DNA of 64,000 nucleotides from Dyella sp. AtDHG13 (GCF_003201105.1 NZ_QICJ01000006.1:1-64000); one strand, 5' to 3'. Positions 53,401 through 62,027 are shown, counted from the stretch's first letter. Notes: generated by a model not told the origin, from the sequence alone. Numbers and translations are program-made.

Positions 53401-54173
53401 GCGAACTGAACCTGCCCAAGGCGCTGGACGCCGCGCGGGAAGCCGCCGAGGCGGCGGGCGTGGTGTTGCGGCACTACTGGCGCAAGGGCGTGGCCGTGGA
53501 ACTCAAGAGCGACGACACGCCGGTGACGGCCGCCGATCGCGAAGCGGAGCTGGTGATTCGCGAGATCCTGCAGAAGGCCTTGCCCGGCGCGTCGATCTAC
53601 GGCGAGGAATTCGGCCGCGACGGCAACAGCAGCGAGCTGCTGTGGATGGTCGATCCTCTCGATGGCACCAAGAGCTTCGTGCGACGCACGCCGTTCTTCT
53701 CCACGCAGATCGCGCTGATGCATCGCGGCGAACTGGTGCTCGGCGTATCGAGTGCACCCGTGTACGGCGAAACGCTGTGGGCAAGCAAGGGCGGCGGCGC
53801 CTGGTTCGACGGCGAGCGCATCCATGTGGCCGATACCCGCGAGATGGCGAAAGCCTCGCTGTCCACCGGCAACATCAAGACGCTGACCCGCGATGCGCGC
53901 TGGGACGCGCTGGGCGCGCTGATCCGCGACAGCAACCGCATCCGTGGCTACGGCGATTTCTGCCATTACCATCTGCTGGCGCGCGGCAGCCTGGATCTGG
54001 TGATCGAGTCGGACGTGAATATCCTGGACGTGGCCGCGCTCGCCGTCATCGTGCGCGAGGCGGGTGGCGTGTTCACCGATATCCACGGCCATGCGCTGAC
54101 GCTCGATACCACCAGCGTGCTCGCGGGCACGCCGGCCATTCACGCGCAGGCGCTCGCGCGCTTCACGCTGTAA
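53397..54173 (+). CDS. hisN: Inositol-monophosphatase-family histidinol-phosphatase
   Basis: 258 residues. Metal-binding motifs are GEEFGRD near residue 68 and WMVDPLDGTKSF near 83; the second half has SDVNILDVAALAVIVREAGG. Sequence style fits HisN-type histidinol-phosphate phosphatase, but the wider family (inositol monophosphatase, CysQ, FBPase) cannot be fully excluded by eye. It lacks the extra elements of CysQ, which is encoded separately 0.9 kb downstream. Confidence 0.75.
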   Translation: MSELNLPKALDAAREAAEAAGVVLRHYWRKGVAVELKSDDTPVTAADREAELVIREILQKALPGASIYGEEFGRDGNSSELLWMVDPLDGTKSFVRRTPFFSTQIALMHRGELVLGVSSAPVYGETLWASKGGGAWFDGERIHVADTREMAKASLSTGNIKTLTRDARWDALGALIRDSNRIRGYGDFCHYHLLARGSLDLVIESDVNILDVAALAVIVREAGGVFTDIHGHALTLDTTSVLAGTPAIHAQALARFTL

Positions 54174-54190
54174 CACCACGGAGGACACTC

Positions 54191-54535
54191 ATGGAAGAAC
54201 TCTCGGTCTTTTTCACGATGCTGGTGGGCGCCGCTCCCTTGTTCATCGCGGCCGTCGCCGGCATCGCGCTGTCGGCCGTGCTGTGGCCGACGGCACGCAA
54301 GCCGGCGATGCTGATGCTGATCGCCTGCGTGGTGCAGCTGCTGGTCACAGTGGCCAACGCGGCGATCTACGGCTGGTATGTGCCGCACGCCTCGCACGAT
54401 GGCGGTTTCGCCAGCATGCGGGCACTCACCACCGTCTGGGCCATGTGCGCGAGCGTGCTGCACGCCACCGCGTTCGCGCTGCTCTTCTGGAGCGCCTTCA
54501 GCGGGCGCCGGCCGGCTGCGGCGGCCCGTCGCTGA
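54191..54535 (+). CDS. Small integral membrane protein, unknown family
   Basis: 114 residues with three predicted transmembrane helices (about 9-31, 38-60 and 80-105) and a basic C-terminus (GRRPAAAARR). GGAGGAC sits before ATG, 17 bases after hisN. No catalytic motif is visible. Its place between hisN and nudE suggests it rides in the same transcript; no function can be inferred. Confidence 0.75.
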   Translation: MEELSVFFTMLVGAAPLFIAAVAGIALSAVLWPTARKPAMLMLIACVVQLLVTVANAAIYGWYVPHASHDGGFASMRALTTVWAMCASVLHATAFALLFWSAFSGRRPAAAARR

Positions 54536-54542
54536 CCCGCGC

Positions 54543-54548
54543 TACAAT
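54543..54548 (+). promoter_or_regulatory. TACAAT -10 element abutting the nudE start codon
   Basis: TACAAT ends six bases before the nudE ATG, so transcription from it would begin at about the A of ATG, giving a leaderless mRNA. No Shine-Dalgarno sequence precedes this ATG, which fits. The -35 region is not recognisable. Confidence 0.35.
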
Positions 54549-54554
54549 CCAACG

Positions 54555-55112
54555 ATGCCAAAGCCACCCATCATCCATGCCACCCGGGACGTGCATGACA
54601 GCAGCTTCCTGCGCGTCGAGCAGCTCGACCTGGAGTTCTCCAACGGCGAGCGCCGCACCTACGAGCGCCTGAAGGGCAGCGGGCTCGGCGCCGTCATCAT
54701 CGTGCCGATGATCGATGACCAGACGGTGTTGCTGGTGCGCGAGTACGGCGCCGGCGTGGGTCGATACGAACTGGGCCTGCCCAAGGGCCGGCTGGATCGC
54801 GACGAGACGGTAGAGCAGGGCGCCGACCGCGAGCTGAAGGAGGAGATCGGCTACGGCGCGCGCAAGCTCAAGATCCTGCACAACCTGTCGCTGTCGCCCT
54901 CGTACATGACGCACATGGCACACGTGGTGCTCGCGCAGGACCTGTATCCCGAACGCCTGGAAGGCGACGAGCCCGAGGAACTGGAAGTGGTGCCTTGGAA
55001 GCTCGCCGACCTGCATACGCTGATCGCGCGGGACGACGTCACCGAAGGCCGTTCCATCGCCGCACTCTTTCTGGCCCGCGAGTATCTGGCGGGCCGCTTC
55101 TCGCCGACATGA
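54555..55112 (+). CDS. nudE: ADP-compounds Nudix hydrolase NudE
   Basis: 185 residues. The Nudix box GRLDRDETVEQGADRELKEE begins near residue 77 in GLPKGRLDRDE; VGRYELGLPKG precedes it. NudE cleaves ADP-ribose, diadenosine polyphosphates and NADH-type compounds. The start codon has no upstream ribosome site. Its stop overlaps the cysQ start (ATGA), and cysQ-mazG follow in the same coupled fashion: a nucleotide-housekeeping operon. Confidence 0.93.
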   Translation: MPKPPIIHATRDVHDSSFLRVEQLDLEFSNGERRTYERLKGSGLGAVIIVPMIDDQTVLLVREYGAGVGRYELGLPKGRLDRDETVEQGADRELKEEIGYGARKLKILHNLSLSPSYMTHMAHVVLAQDLYPERLEGDEPEELEVVPWKLADLHTLIARDDVTEGRSIAALFLAREYLAGRFSPT

Positions 55113-55936
55113 GCCAAGCTCCCTTTTCCCATCTGTTGCAGCAGGTCGCCTCCATCGCGCGCGATGCCGGCGAAGCCATCCTGGTCGTGTATGGCGAGGA
55201 CTTCGAAGTCGAGCGCAAGCAGGACCACTCGCCGGTGACCGCCGCCGATCTCGCCGCGCAGCGCGTGATCACCGCGGGTCTTGGCGAGCTGGACGAGGTC
55301 TTTCCCGTGATCTCCGAGGAAGCCCGCGCCGCGCCGTGGTCGCAGCGCCGCGAGTGGCAGCGCTACTGGCTGGTCGATCCCCTGGATGGCACGCGCGAAT
55401 TCATCAAGCGCAACGGCGAATTCACCGTGAACATCGCGCTGATCGAAAACCACCAGCCGGTGCTGGGCGTGGTGCTGGCACCGGTGACGGGCGAGCTCTA
55501 CGCCGCCGCGCGTGGCGAGGGCGCGTGGTTGCAGCGCGAGGCGGGCGGGCCATGGCAGCGCATCGCCGCGCGCGGTATGGCCGCACCGCCCGCCGTGGCC
55601 GGCAGCCGGTCGCACGGCGGGTCGGGCACCTTTTTGCTGCAGCAGTTGATCGGCGACGACTACGCGTCGATGCCGCTCGGCTCATCGCTCAAGTTCTGCC
55701 TGGTGGCGCGTGGCGATGCGGACGTCTATCTGCGTCGTGGCGCTACCAGCGAGTGGGACACGGCAGCGGCGCAAGCCGTGCTGGAACAGGCCGGTGGCGC
55801 CGTGCTCGACCTTGCCGGCGATCCGCTGCGCTACAACCGCGGCGATTCACTGATCAATCCCGAATTCATCGCCGTGGGCGATCTTTCCATCGACTGGAAA
55901 GCGCGCCTGCAGGCGGCCGACCTGGATGTCCCATGA
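55109..55936 (+). CDS. cysQ: 3'(2'),5'-bisphosphate nucleotidase CysQ
   Basis: 275 residues. Metal-site motifs are VISEEARA near residue 70 and WLVDPLDGTREFIKRNGEF near 91; the C-terminal TSEWDTAAAQAVLEQAGG supplies the last ligand. It hydrolyses 3'-phosphoadenosine 5'-phosphate (pAp) from sulfate assimilation. The REFIKRNGEFTVNIALI segment is typical of CysQ and separates it from the related phosphatase 0.9 kb upstream. Confidence 0.95.
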   Translation: MSQAPFSHLLQQVASIARDAGEAILVVYGEDFEVERKQDHSPVTAADLAAQRVITAGLGELDEVFPVISEEARAAPWSQRREWQRYWLVDPLDGTREFIKRNGEFTVNIALIENHQPVLGVVLAPVTGELYAAARGEGAWLQREAGGPWQRIAARGMAAPPAVAGSRSHGGSGTFLLQQLIGDDYASMPLGSSLKFCLVARGDADVYLRRGATSEWDTAAAQAVLEQAGGAVLDLAGDPLRYNRGDSLINPEFIAVGDLSIDWKARLQAADLDVP

Positions 55937-56751
55937 GCGAGGCGCGACGGCACGGCATGGACGATCTGCTCGCCATCATGGCGCGCCTGCGCGATCCGCA
56001 GAACGGTTGCCCGTGGGACGTGCAGCAGGATTTCTCCACCATTGCGCCGTACACCATCGAAGAGGCGTACGAGGTGGCCGACGCCATCGACCGCAAGGAC
56101 TGGCACGACCTGCGTGACGAACTCGGCGACCTGCTGCTGCAGGTGGCGTTCCACGCGCAGATGGCGAAGGAGGCGAACCTGTTCGAGTTCGCCGACGTGA
56201 CGCAGGCGATCAGCGAAAAGATGATCCGTCGCCATCCCCACGTGTTCGGCGACGAGAGCTACGACGACCTCGATGCGCAGAAGCAGGCCTGGGAAGACAT
56301 CAAGGCCGCCGAGCGCGCCGCCAAGGGTGAGCAGCACGACGACAGCGCGCTGGCCGGCGTTTCGCGCGGATTGCCCGAATGGAAGCGCGCGCTGAAACTG
56401 CAGGAGCGCGCCGCGAAGGTGGGCTTCGACTGGCCCGACGAACAGCCCGTGCTGGACAAGCTGCTGGAAGAAGTGGGCGAAGTGCGCGCCGAATTCGCCA
56501 ACGGCCGCGACGTGCAGCGCCTGCAGGACGAGATCGGCGACGTGCTGTTCGTCGTGGTGAACCTGGCTCGGCACGCGGGCGTGGATTTCTCCCAGGCACT
56601 GCGCCATGCGAACGCCAAGTTCGAGCGCCGCTTTCGCGCGATGGAGCAGCTGGCGCATGCCGGCGGCAAACCGCTGCCCGAGCATGATCTGGCTTCGCAG
56701 GAAGCCTTGTGGCAGCGGGCCAAAGCGCAGGAAAAGCCCGCAAGCTCTTAA
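55933..56751 (+). CDS. mazG: Nucleoside triphosphate pyrophosphohydrolase MazG
   Basis: 272 residues with two tandem MazG domains. The first has DPQNGCPWD and IEEAYEVADAI...LRDELGDLLLQ; the second has LEEVGEVRAEF...LQDEIGDVLFVVVN. Each EExxE...ExxD set binds magnesium. It removes non-canonical NTPs and can lower ppGpp. Start coupled to the cysQ stop (ATGA). Last gene of the nudE-cysQ-mazG unit. Confidence 0.96.
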   Translation: MSEARRHGMDDLLAIMARLRDPQNGCPWDVQQDFSTIAPYTIEEAYEVADAIDRKDWHDLRDELGDLLLQVAFHAQMAKEANLFEFADVTQAISEKMIRRHPHVFGDESYDDLDAQKQAWEDIKAAERAAKGEQHDDSALAGVSRGLPEWKRALKLQERAAKVGFDWPDEQPVLDKLLEEVGEVRAEFANGRDVQRLQDEIGDVLFVVVNLARHAGVDFSQALRHANAKFERRFRAMEQLAHAGGKPLPEHDLASQEALWQRAKAQEKPASS

Positions 56752-56792
56752 AGCCTGTTCAAAATCTCGCGAGAGCGCCCCAATTTCCCGAT

Positions 56793-56820
56793 CGTCATTC
56801 CGGCGTAGGCCGGAATGACG
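56793..56820. repeat. REP-like palindrome CGTCATTCCGGC-GTAG-GCCGGAATGACG
   Basis: Twelve-base perfect arms with loop GTAG. The same core with CCC instead of TTC (ATCCCGGC-GTAG-GCCGGGAT) occurs at 49540, so the window holds two members of one dispersed palindrome family. This one lies between mazG and the terminator of the convergent gene. Confidence 0.85.
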
Positions 56821-56867
56821 CTGAGGGAAATGAACCTCGCGGAGACGTTCAGCAGGTTCTACGCATA

Positions 56868-56902
56868 AAAAGGAGGCACGGGCTCTGGGGTTCCCGTGCC
56901 TC
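56868..56902 (-). terminator. Intrinsic terminator of the minus-strand secreted-protein gene
   Basis: Read on the minus strand: GAGGCACGGG, ten-base loop, CCCGTGCCTC, then CTTTTTATG. Stem and T-run follow the stop of the gene at 56953 by about 50 bases. Confidence 0.85.
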
Positions 56903-56952
56903 AGGCGATAGCGCTGCGGAAGGCAGTGCCGCTTTTCTTGTTATCTCTTCGC

Positions 56953-57495
56953 TTACGGCTGGGATGCCGGCTTGGCCGCGCTGCGGCGCTGTTCCCATTC
57001 GCTGCGCATCTTGTCGAACTCGGCGCGCTTCTTCGCCTCGTTGCTGAGGTTTTCGTCGAGGCTCTTGCGCAGCGTGGCAATGGCCTGGTCGGTGTTGGTC
57101 GGCGCCGACTGCACGCGCGCCAGCTGGTGGTAGACGTAGGTGCGCACGCGCGGGTCCTGCGATTTGGACAGCACGTCGTTGTAGAGCGCGGCGAGTTCCT
57201 TCGTGCGTCCGCTTTCGCGGTACAGGCGTTCCAGCGCGGCGAGATCGCCGATCACCGGCGATGACGGACCTTCGAAACCCATGCGGCCGAAACCGGGGCC
57301 GGGACGCCCGAAGCCTGGGCCAATCCCATCCGGACCACCCATGAAATCGTCTATGCCGTCGTGCGGCCTGGGCCCTGCCTTGCCCGCAGCGCCGGCAGGC
57401 GGTGCGCCTGGGGCAACATCCTGCGCAACCACCAGGGTGGCCGCGCCGGCAACAGCCAGGGCGAGTACGGAGGCGAGCAGTGTCTTGCGTTGCAT
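56953..57495 (-). CDS. Secreted Gly/Pro-rich protein with C-terminal helical domain
   Basis: 180 residues, family not recognised. A signal peptide (LLASVLALAVAGAATLVVAQ) is followed by a Gly/Pro/Phe-rich stretch (about 40-80, GPGFGRPGPGFGRMGF). A helical domain of about 95 residues follows, resembling TPR-like helices (LAALERLYRESGRTKELAALYNDVL, VRTYVYHQLARVQ, AIATLRKSLDENL). This suggests a periplasmic protein-interaction role. It is divergent from the GSGD-repeat gene across 127 bases and ended by a strong terminator. Confidence 0.8.
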   Translation of the reverse strand: MQRKTLLASVLALAVAGAATLVVAQDVAPGAPPAGAAGKAGPRPHDGIDDFMGGPDGIGPGFGRPGPGFGRMGFEGPSSPVIGDLAALERLYRESGRTKELAALYNDVLSKSQDPRVRTYVYHQLARVQSAPTNTDQAIATLRKSLDENLSNEAKKRAEFDKMRSEWEQRRSAAKPASQP

Positions 57496-57622
57496 GGCAG
57501 GGTGTCTCCACGTCGGTTCGTGAAGTCTCAAACGTCGGTTGGCGGCGCGGGTTGACGATGGGCTCTAAACCTTTTGCCGCGCGAGCACATCCAAGCCCTG
57601 TCCCATCCATGAGGAATCACCC

Positions 57623-58387
57623 ATGCGTCGTCTGATCCTTGCCGTCCTGCTGCTTGCTCCGCTGGCGTCCCATGCGGACGACTGCAAGTACCAAGCCCCG
57701 CGCAATCTCACGCTCGATCTCACCGGAGTGCATGAGGTGGAGGTGGATCTGCACAGCCACGACCTGCATCTGAGTGGCACCGATGCCAAGGGCGGCACGG
57801 TTACAGGCCGCGCCTGCGCGTCTGACCAGAAGCTGCTGGACGAGCTGACCGTCACCCAGCGCCGCGAAGGCGACCGCCTGATCGTGGAGGCCGGCGGCCA
57901 TGGGCACGTGATCTCGTTCGGCTACAGCTCCACCAGCCTGAAGCTGGACATGCAGGTGCCGGCACAGATGCCGGTAGTGCTCAACGTCGGTTCCGGCGAT
58001 GCCTGGGTGACAGGACTGCAGCGCTTGAACACGCAGGTGGGTTCGGGCGACGTGCACGTCAGCAAGATCGCCGGCCCGTTCGCCTTGAGCGTGGGTTCGG
58101 GAGACGTCGACGTGACGGACGTGGGCAGCCTCGACGCGGGCTCCATCGGTTCGGGCGACTTGAAGGTCAGCGGCGTGCGCGGCGATGTGCGCGTGGGCAG
58201 CATCGGTTCGGGCGACGTGGGCCTGCGCAATGTAAGCGGCAGCGTGCGCGTGGACACCCTGGGTTCGGGCGATCTGGGCGTGCACGATGTGCAGGGCGAT
58301 CTGACGCTCGGCGCCAAGGGCAGCGGCGATGTCAGCCATTCGGGCATCAAGGGCAAGGTGAGCCTGCCGCGCGACCGCAACGATTGA
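57623..58387 (+). CDS. Secreted GSGD-repeat beta-helix protein (DUF2807/GIN-like)
   Basis: 254 residues with a signal peptide (LILAVLLLAPLASHA). From about residue 118 the tetrad GSGD recurs seven times at 18-19-residue spacing (VGSGDAWV, VGSGDVHV, VGSGDVDV, IGSGDLKV, IGSGDVGL, LGSGDLGV, KGSGDVSH), predicting one beta-helix coil per repeat. Proteins of this putative auto-transporter adhesin-like family are exported, but their role is unclear. An early cysteine pair (DDCKY, GRACAS) may form a disulfide. Its likely terminator lies inside the convergent gene. Confidence 0.85.
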   Translation: MRRLILAVLLLAPLASHADDCKYQAPRNLTLDLTGVHEVEVDLHSHDLHLSGTDAKGGTVTGRACASDQKLLDELTVTQRREGDRLIVEAGGHGHVISFGYSSTSLKLDMQVPAQMPVVLNVGSGDAWVTGLQRLNTQVGSGDVHVSKIAGPFALSVGSGDVDVTDVGSLDAGSIGSGDLKVSGVRGDVRVGSIGSGDVGLRNVSGSVRVDTLGSGDLGVHDVQGDLTLGAKGSGDVSHSGIKGKVSLPRDRND

Positions 58388-58408
58388 AGAGTCGCGCCGC
58401 GCTGCTGA

Positions 58409-59518
58409 TCAACCCAGCCAGTGGTAGACGAGGTAGACCAGCGGCGCGCACACCAGCAGGAACGGTACGGATACCGCATGAAACAGCCGCGCACCGCGCG
58501 GCTGTTTCGCTAGGCGCAAGGCGATCAGGTTGGCGAGCGAGCCGATGGCCAGGCCGAAGCCGCCCACGTTCACCGCCACGGCCAGCGCTATCGGATCCGG
58601 CGCGTGGCGCAACAGCAGCACCGTGGCCGGCACGTTGCTGATCAGCTGGGAAGCGAGGATGCCGCTGGCATAAAGCGTGGGCGGATGTTCCAGGTCCAGG
58701 CTTTGCAGGGCGTGCTGCACCCACGCCAGTTCGGCGAAGTGCCCGAGCCCAAGGAAGATCGCCGCGAACGTCGCCAGCAGCAGCCAGTCGACGCGCAGCA
58801 GCGTGCCGCGCTCCAGCAGGGCGAACGGCACGAGGAGCAGCAGCGCGCCCAGCACCGCGTGGTTGTGCTCCATCATCACCACCATGCTGCCCAGCGCCAG
58901 CACGGAAAGCACCGCCTGTGATGCCGATACTGGATGGCCGTCGATATCCTCGGCATGCAGGATCACGCGGCCGCGCGGCATCCACGCCAGGGTCAGCAGC
59001 AGCACCAGCAGGAACATGGCGCCGAACGCCGGCAGCATCTTCTGCACGAACTCCAGCAGCGGCAGATGGGTGTACTGCCACAGCAGCAGGTTCTGCGGAT
59101 TGCCGATGGGGCTGAGCGTGGAGCCCGCGTTCACGGCCAGCGCCTCCAGCACCACCGTGCGCATCACCGGCAGGTTGGAGATGCCGCCGATGGCAAGCGT
59201 CAGCGGCACCAGCAGGAGCAGGCTCACGTCATTGGTGAGCAGCATCGACAGCAGCGCCGTCGCGCTCACCAGCAGCACGCCCAGGCCGCGCAGCGAGTGC
59301 ACGCGCTCCACCAGCGCCGCCGCCGCGTGCTGCACCAGTCCGCTGTCGCGGATGCCCTGGATGCAGATCATCAGGCCCAGCAGGCCGGCCAGCGTCGGCA
59401 GTTGCAGCCAGCGTTGGTGAGTGGCCAGCGGATGCGGGTCGACAATGGCCAGCATGATCGCCAGCAAGGCGAAGCCGATCAGCAGGCGCTCGTGCGCGAG
59501 GCGTTTGATCCAGTGCAC
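58409..59518 (-). CDS. ArsB/NhaD/SLC13-type ion transporter
   Basis: 369 residues with about ten hydrophobic helices. Family motifs are LLSMLLTNDVSLLLLVPLTL in the first half and ASQLISNVPATVLLL in the second (the paired T-N-D and S-N-x-P segments of the ion-transporter superfamily), plus GSTLSPIGNPQNLLLW. It resembles YbiR-like inner-membrane anion or cation:proton transporters. The substrate cannot be told from sequence. It ends 21 bases from the convergent GSGD gene and is one base from ybbP upstream on the same strand. Confidence 0.85.
   Translation of the reverse strand: MHWIKRLAHERLLIGFALLAIMLAIVDPHPLATHQRWLQLPTLAGLLGLMICIQGIRDSGLVQHAAAALVERVHSLRGLGVLLVSATALLSMLLTNDVSLLLLVPLTLAIGGISNLPVMRTVVLEALAVNAGSTLSPIGNPQNLLLWQYTHLPLLEFVQKMLPAFGAMFLLVLLLTLAWMPRGRVILHAEDIDGHPVSASQAVLSVLALGSMVVMMEHNHAVLGALLLLVPFALLERGTLLRVDWLLLATFAAIFLGLGHFAELAWVQHALQSLDLEHPPTLYASGILASQLISNVPATVLLLRHAPDPIALAVAVNVGGFGLAIGSLANLIALRLAKQPRGARLFHAVSVPFLLVCAPLVYLVYHWLG
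58481..58507 (+). terminator. Terminator-like hairpin inside the transporter coding sequence
   Basis: AAACAGCCGCGC and GCGCGGCTGTTT are perfect complements around a three-base loop, ending in TTT. It lies 93 bases after the stop of the plus-strand GSGD gene but within the 3' part of the convergent transporter gene, where it encodes residues around AKQPRGARLFH. Confidence 0.55.
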
Positions 59519-62011
59519 TCAGGCTTCCCTTAGCAGTCGCATGGGCGAGGTACGGCTGACGCGCGCCGTGCCGGCCAGCCCCAGCAGCATCACCACGATG
59601 GCGGCGGCCAGCGCTGCCAGCAGCAGCGAGCCCATCGGTGGCACGAAGTGTTCGATATGAAAGATGGCATGCCCCAGCCACCAGCCGGTGCCAGCCGCAC
59701 CGAACGCGGCGGTAAGGCCGGCCACCAGTCCCAGCAGGCCGAACTCGCAAGCCGCCGCCATGCGCAGCTGCGTGCGGCGCGCGCCCAGCGTGCGCAGCAG
59801 GGCGGCTTCGTGGCGACGCTCCTGCGCGCTGGAGGCCAGCGCGGCGGCCAGCACCAGCGCACCGGCCAGCAGGCTGAAGCCCAGCACCCAGCGCACCGCG
59901 CCGCTGACCTGGTTCACGATCTCGCGCACGCGGTCGAGCATGGCGTCGACATCGATCAGGCTCAGGTTGCTGTAGTCGCGGCTGAGCTGGGCCAGGGCTT
60001 CGGCGTTCCCGCGCGGGAGGTAGAAGCTGGCGATCCATGTGTGCGGCAGCGACGCGGCGTGCGCGGGATCGAATACCAGGAAGAAGTTCACGCGGAATGA
60101 CGTCCAGTCCACCTTGCGGATGCTGCCCACGCGCGCGTCGATGCTGCCTTCGCCGATGTTGAAACGCATCATGTCGCCGACCTTCAGGCCGTACATGTCG
60201 CGCCACATGGTGTCGATGGACACTTCCGCTTCGGCCGGGTGCTCGCCATGCCATTGCCCGGCGATCACCTCGTTGCTCGGCGGCAGCTCGCCCGCCCAGG
60301 ACAGGCGCAGCTGGCGGTCTGACCAATCCTTCGCCCGCTCGTCCTTGAAGTGCATCTGGTCGATCGGCTGGCCGTTGATGGCCGTGAGCTTGCCCACCGC
60401 CAGCGGCAGCATGTTGAGCTTCTGGCCGCCGATGCGGGCCAGCGCCTGCTCGAAGCCTTCGCGCTGGTCGTCCTGCAGATTGAGTACGAACCAGTTGGGC
60501 GTGTCGGCCGGCAGTTCGCGCCGCCAGCCTTCCAGCAGGGCCGGCGCCACGATGGCCAGCAACAGCAGCGCGACCAGCCCCAGGCTGAGCGCCGTGGCCT
60601 GCAGCAGGCTCATGCCGCGGCGCCTAGCCAGCGCCGCCAGGCCCAGGCGCAACGCAGGATGCGCGCCCGGCGCCACGCGGCGCGCCGTCCACAGCAGCAG
60701 CGCGGAGAGCAGGGCGGCGACGATGGCCACGCCCAGCAGGCTGACCGCGAGGATGCCGGCCAGCTTCGCGGAACCGCTCTGGCTCCAGATCAGCAGCAGG
60801 GCCACCAGGGCGGGCACGAGGTACAGCGCATCGAAGCGGCGCACGCGCCGCGCCGCGCTCTCGCGGAAAACGGCCACCGGCGGAACCTCCGCCAGGCGCG
60901 CCAACGGCGGCAGGGCGAAGCCGGCCAGCACCGCCAGGCCCATCACGGCGGATGCCAGCGCCGGCCCCAGCGGCAGCGTGGTCGGAATGGCGGAGAACAG
61001 CTGGCTGGCAAAGCCCCAGGTGATCTGCGCCAGGCCCAGCGCCAGCAGCGCGCCCACGATCACCGAGGGCACGGCGAGCAGGCCGAGCGTGCCGATCAGC
61101 AGCCCCAGCACCTGCCGGCGGGGCGTGCCCAACGCGCGCAGCAGCGCGACTTCGTTCGTCTTGCGGCGCGCATAGCGCTGGGCGGCCAATGCGATGGCCA
61201 CGCCAGCCAGCAAGGCGGAAAGCAGGGCCGTGAGCCGAAGGAAGGCGCTGGCGCGGTCGAAGGCGCTGCGCATGCGTTCCTGCGTCTGTTCCGGCGTGAT
61301 CAGCTCCGCGCCTTGCGGCAGCGTCTGTGCCTCCACCCAGCTGCGCCAGTGCTGCACGGGCGAGGGCTGTCCGGCGACGAGCAACCGATGGCGCGCGCGG
61401 CTGCCCACGCCGAGCAACCCGGCCTGCTCGGCATCGCCGATGTTCATCAGCGCGCGGGGCGCCATGGCGACGAGCTCGCCACCATCAGGCAGGCGGACCA
61501 GTTCCGCCGCGATGCGCAGGTCGCGCCCGCCCAGTTGCACGTTGTCGCCTACCTTCAGGTGCAGGGCCACGAGCGCGCGATGGTCCAGATACACCGTGCC
61601 GGCGGAAGGTCCATGGCCCGCTGTCGTGGTGCCCGCGCCTTGCGCCAGTTCCATCGTGCCGCGCAGTGGATAGGTGCTGTCCGTGGCGAGCACGTCGAGC
61701 AACTGGCTCTGCTCATGCGCGAACGCCACGCTGGGGAAACTCGCGCCCTGCGTGACCTGCAGGCCCTGCTGCCGGGCCTGCTCCGCATAGGTCGCCGGCA
61801 GCGATTGCGGCGCGCTGATGCCCAGGTCGCCGCCGATCAGCTCCGCGGCGCTGGCGAGCACGCCGCGCTCCATGCGCGCCGCCAAGGTGGCGACCACGCC
61901 CAGGGCTACCACTGCAAGCACCAGCGAAGCGCCCAGCGTGCGCAGCTCGGGCAGGTGCCATTCGCGCCGCAGGCTGCGCAGGGAAAGCGTCAGCAGCCTC
62001 ATGCGCGGCAT
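59519..62011 (-). CDS. ybbP: ABC transporter permease YbbP-like, double FtsX domain
   Basis: 830 residues. An N-terminal helix (about 24-45) is followed by a periplasmic domain, three helices around 250-390, two central helices, a second periplasmic domain, and three C-terminal helices: two FtsX units in one chain. KTNEVALLRALGTPR and RRHEAALLRTLGARR are the two coupling segments. With the ATPase upstream it forms the YbbA-YbbP system, typically next to tesA; function unresolved. The start may be ATG 62011 or 62002. It is unrelated in operon to the ten-permease array. Confidence 0.92.
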   Translation of the reverse strand: MPRMRLLTLSLRSLRREWHLPELRTLGASLVLAVVALGVVATLAARMERGVLASAAELIGGDLGISAPQSLPATYAEQARQQGLQVTQGASFPSVAFAHEQSQLLDVLATDSTYPLRGTMELAQGAGTTTAGHGPSAGTVYLDHRALVALHLKVGDNVQLGGRDLRIAAELVRLPDGGELVAMAPRALMNIGDAEQAGLLGVGSRARHRLLVAGQPSPVQHWRSWVEAQTLPQGAELITPEQTQERMRSAFDRASAFLRLTALLSALLAGVAIALAAQRYARRKTNEVALLRALGTPRRQVLGLLIGTLGLLAVPSVIVGALLALGLAQITWGFASQLFSAIPTTLPLGPALASAVMGLAVLAGFALPPLARLAEVPPVAVFRESAARRVRRFDALYLVPALVALLLIWSQSGSAKLAGILAVSLLGVAIVAALLSALLLWTARRVAPGAHPALRLGLAALARRRGMSLLQATALSLGLVALLLLAIVAPALLEGWRRELPADTPNWFVLNLQDDQREGFEQALARIGGQKLNMLPLAVGKLTAINGQPIDQMHFKDERAKDWSDRQLRLSWAGELPPSNEVIAGQWHGEHPAEAEVSIDTMWRDMYGLKVGDMMRFNIGEGSIDARVGSIRKVDWTSFRVNFFLVFDPAHAASLPHTWIASFYLPRGNAEALAQLSRDYSNLSLIDVDAMLDRVREIVNQVSGAVRWVLGFSLLAGALVLAAALASSAQERRHEAALLRTLGARRTQLRMAAACEFGLLGLVAGLTAAFGAAGTGWWLGHAIFHIEHFVPPMGSLLLAALAAAIVVMLLGLAGTARVSRTSPMRLLREA

Positions 62012-62027
62012 TCCGCCAACGCGGCCA

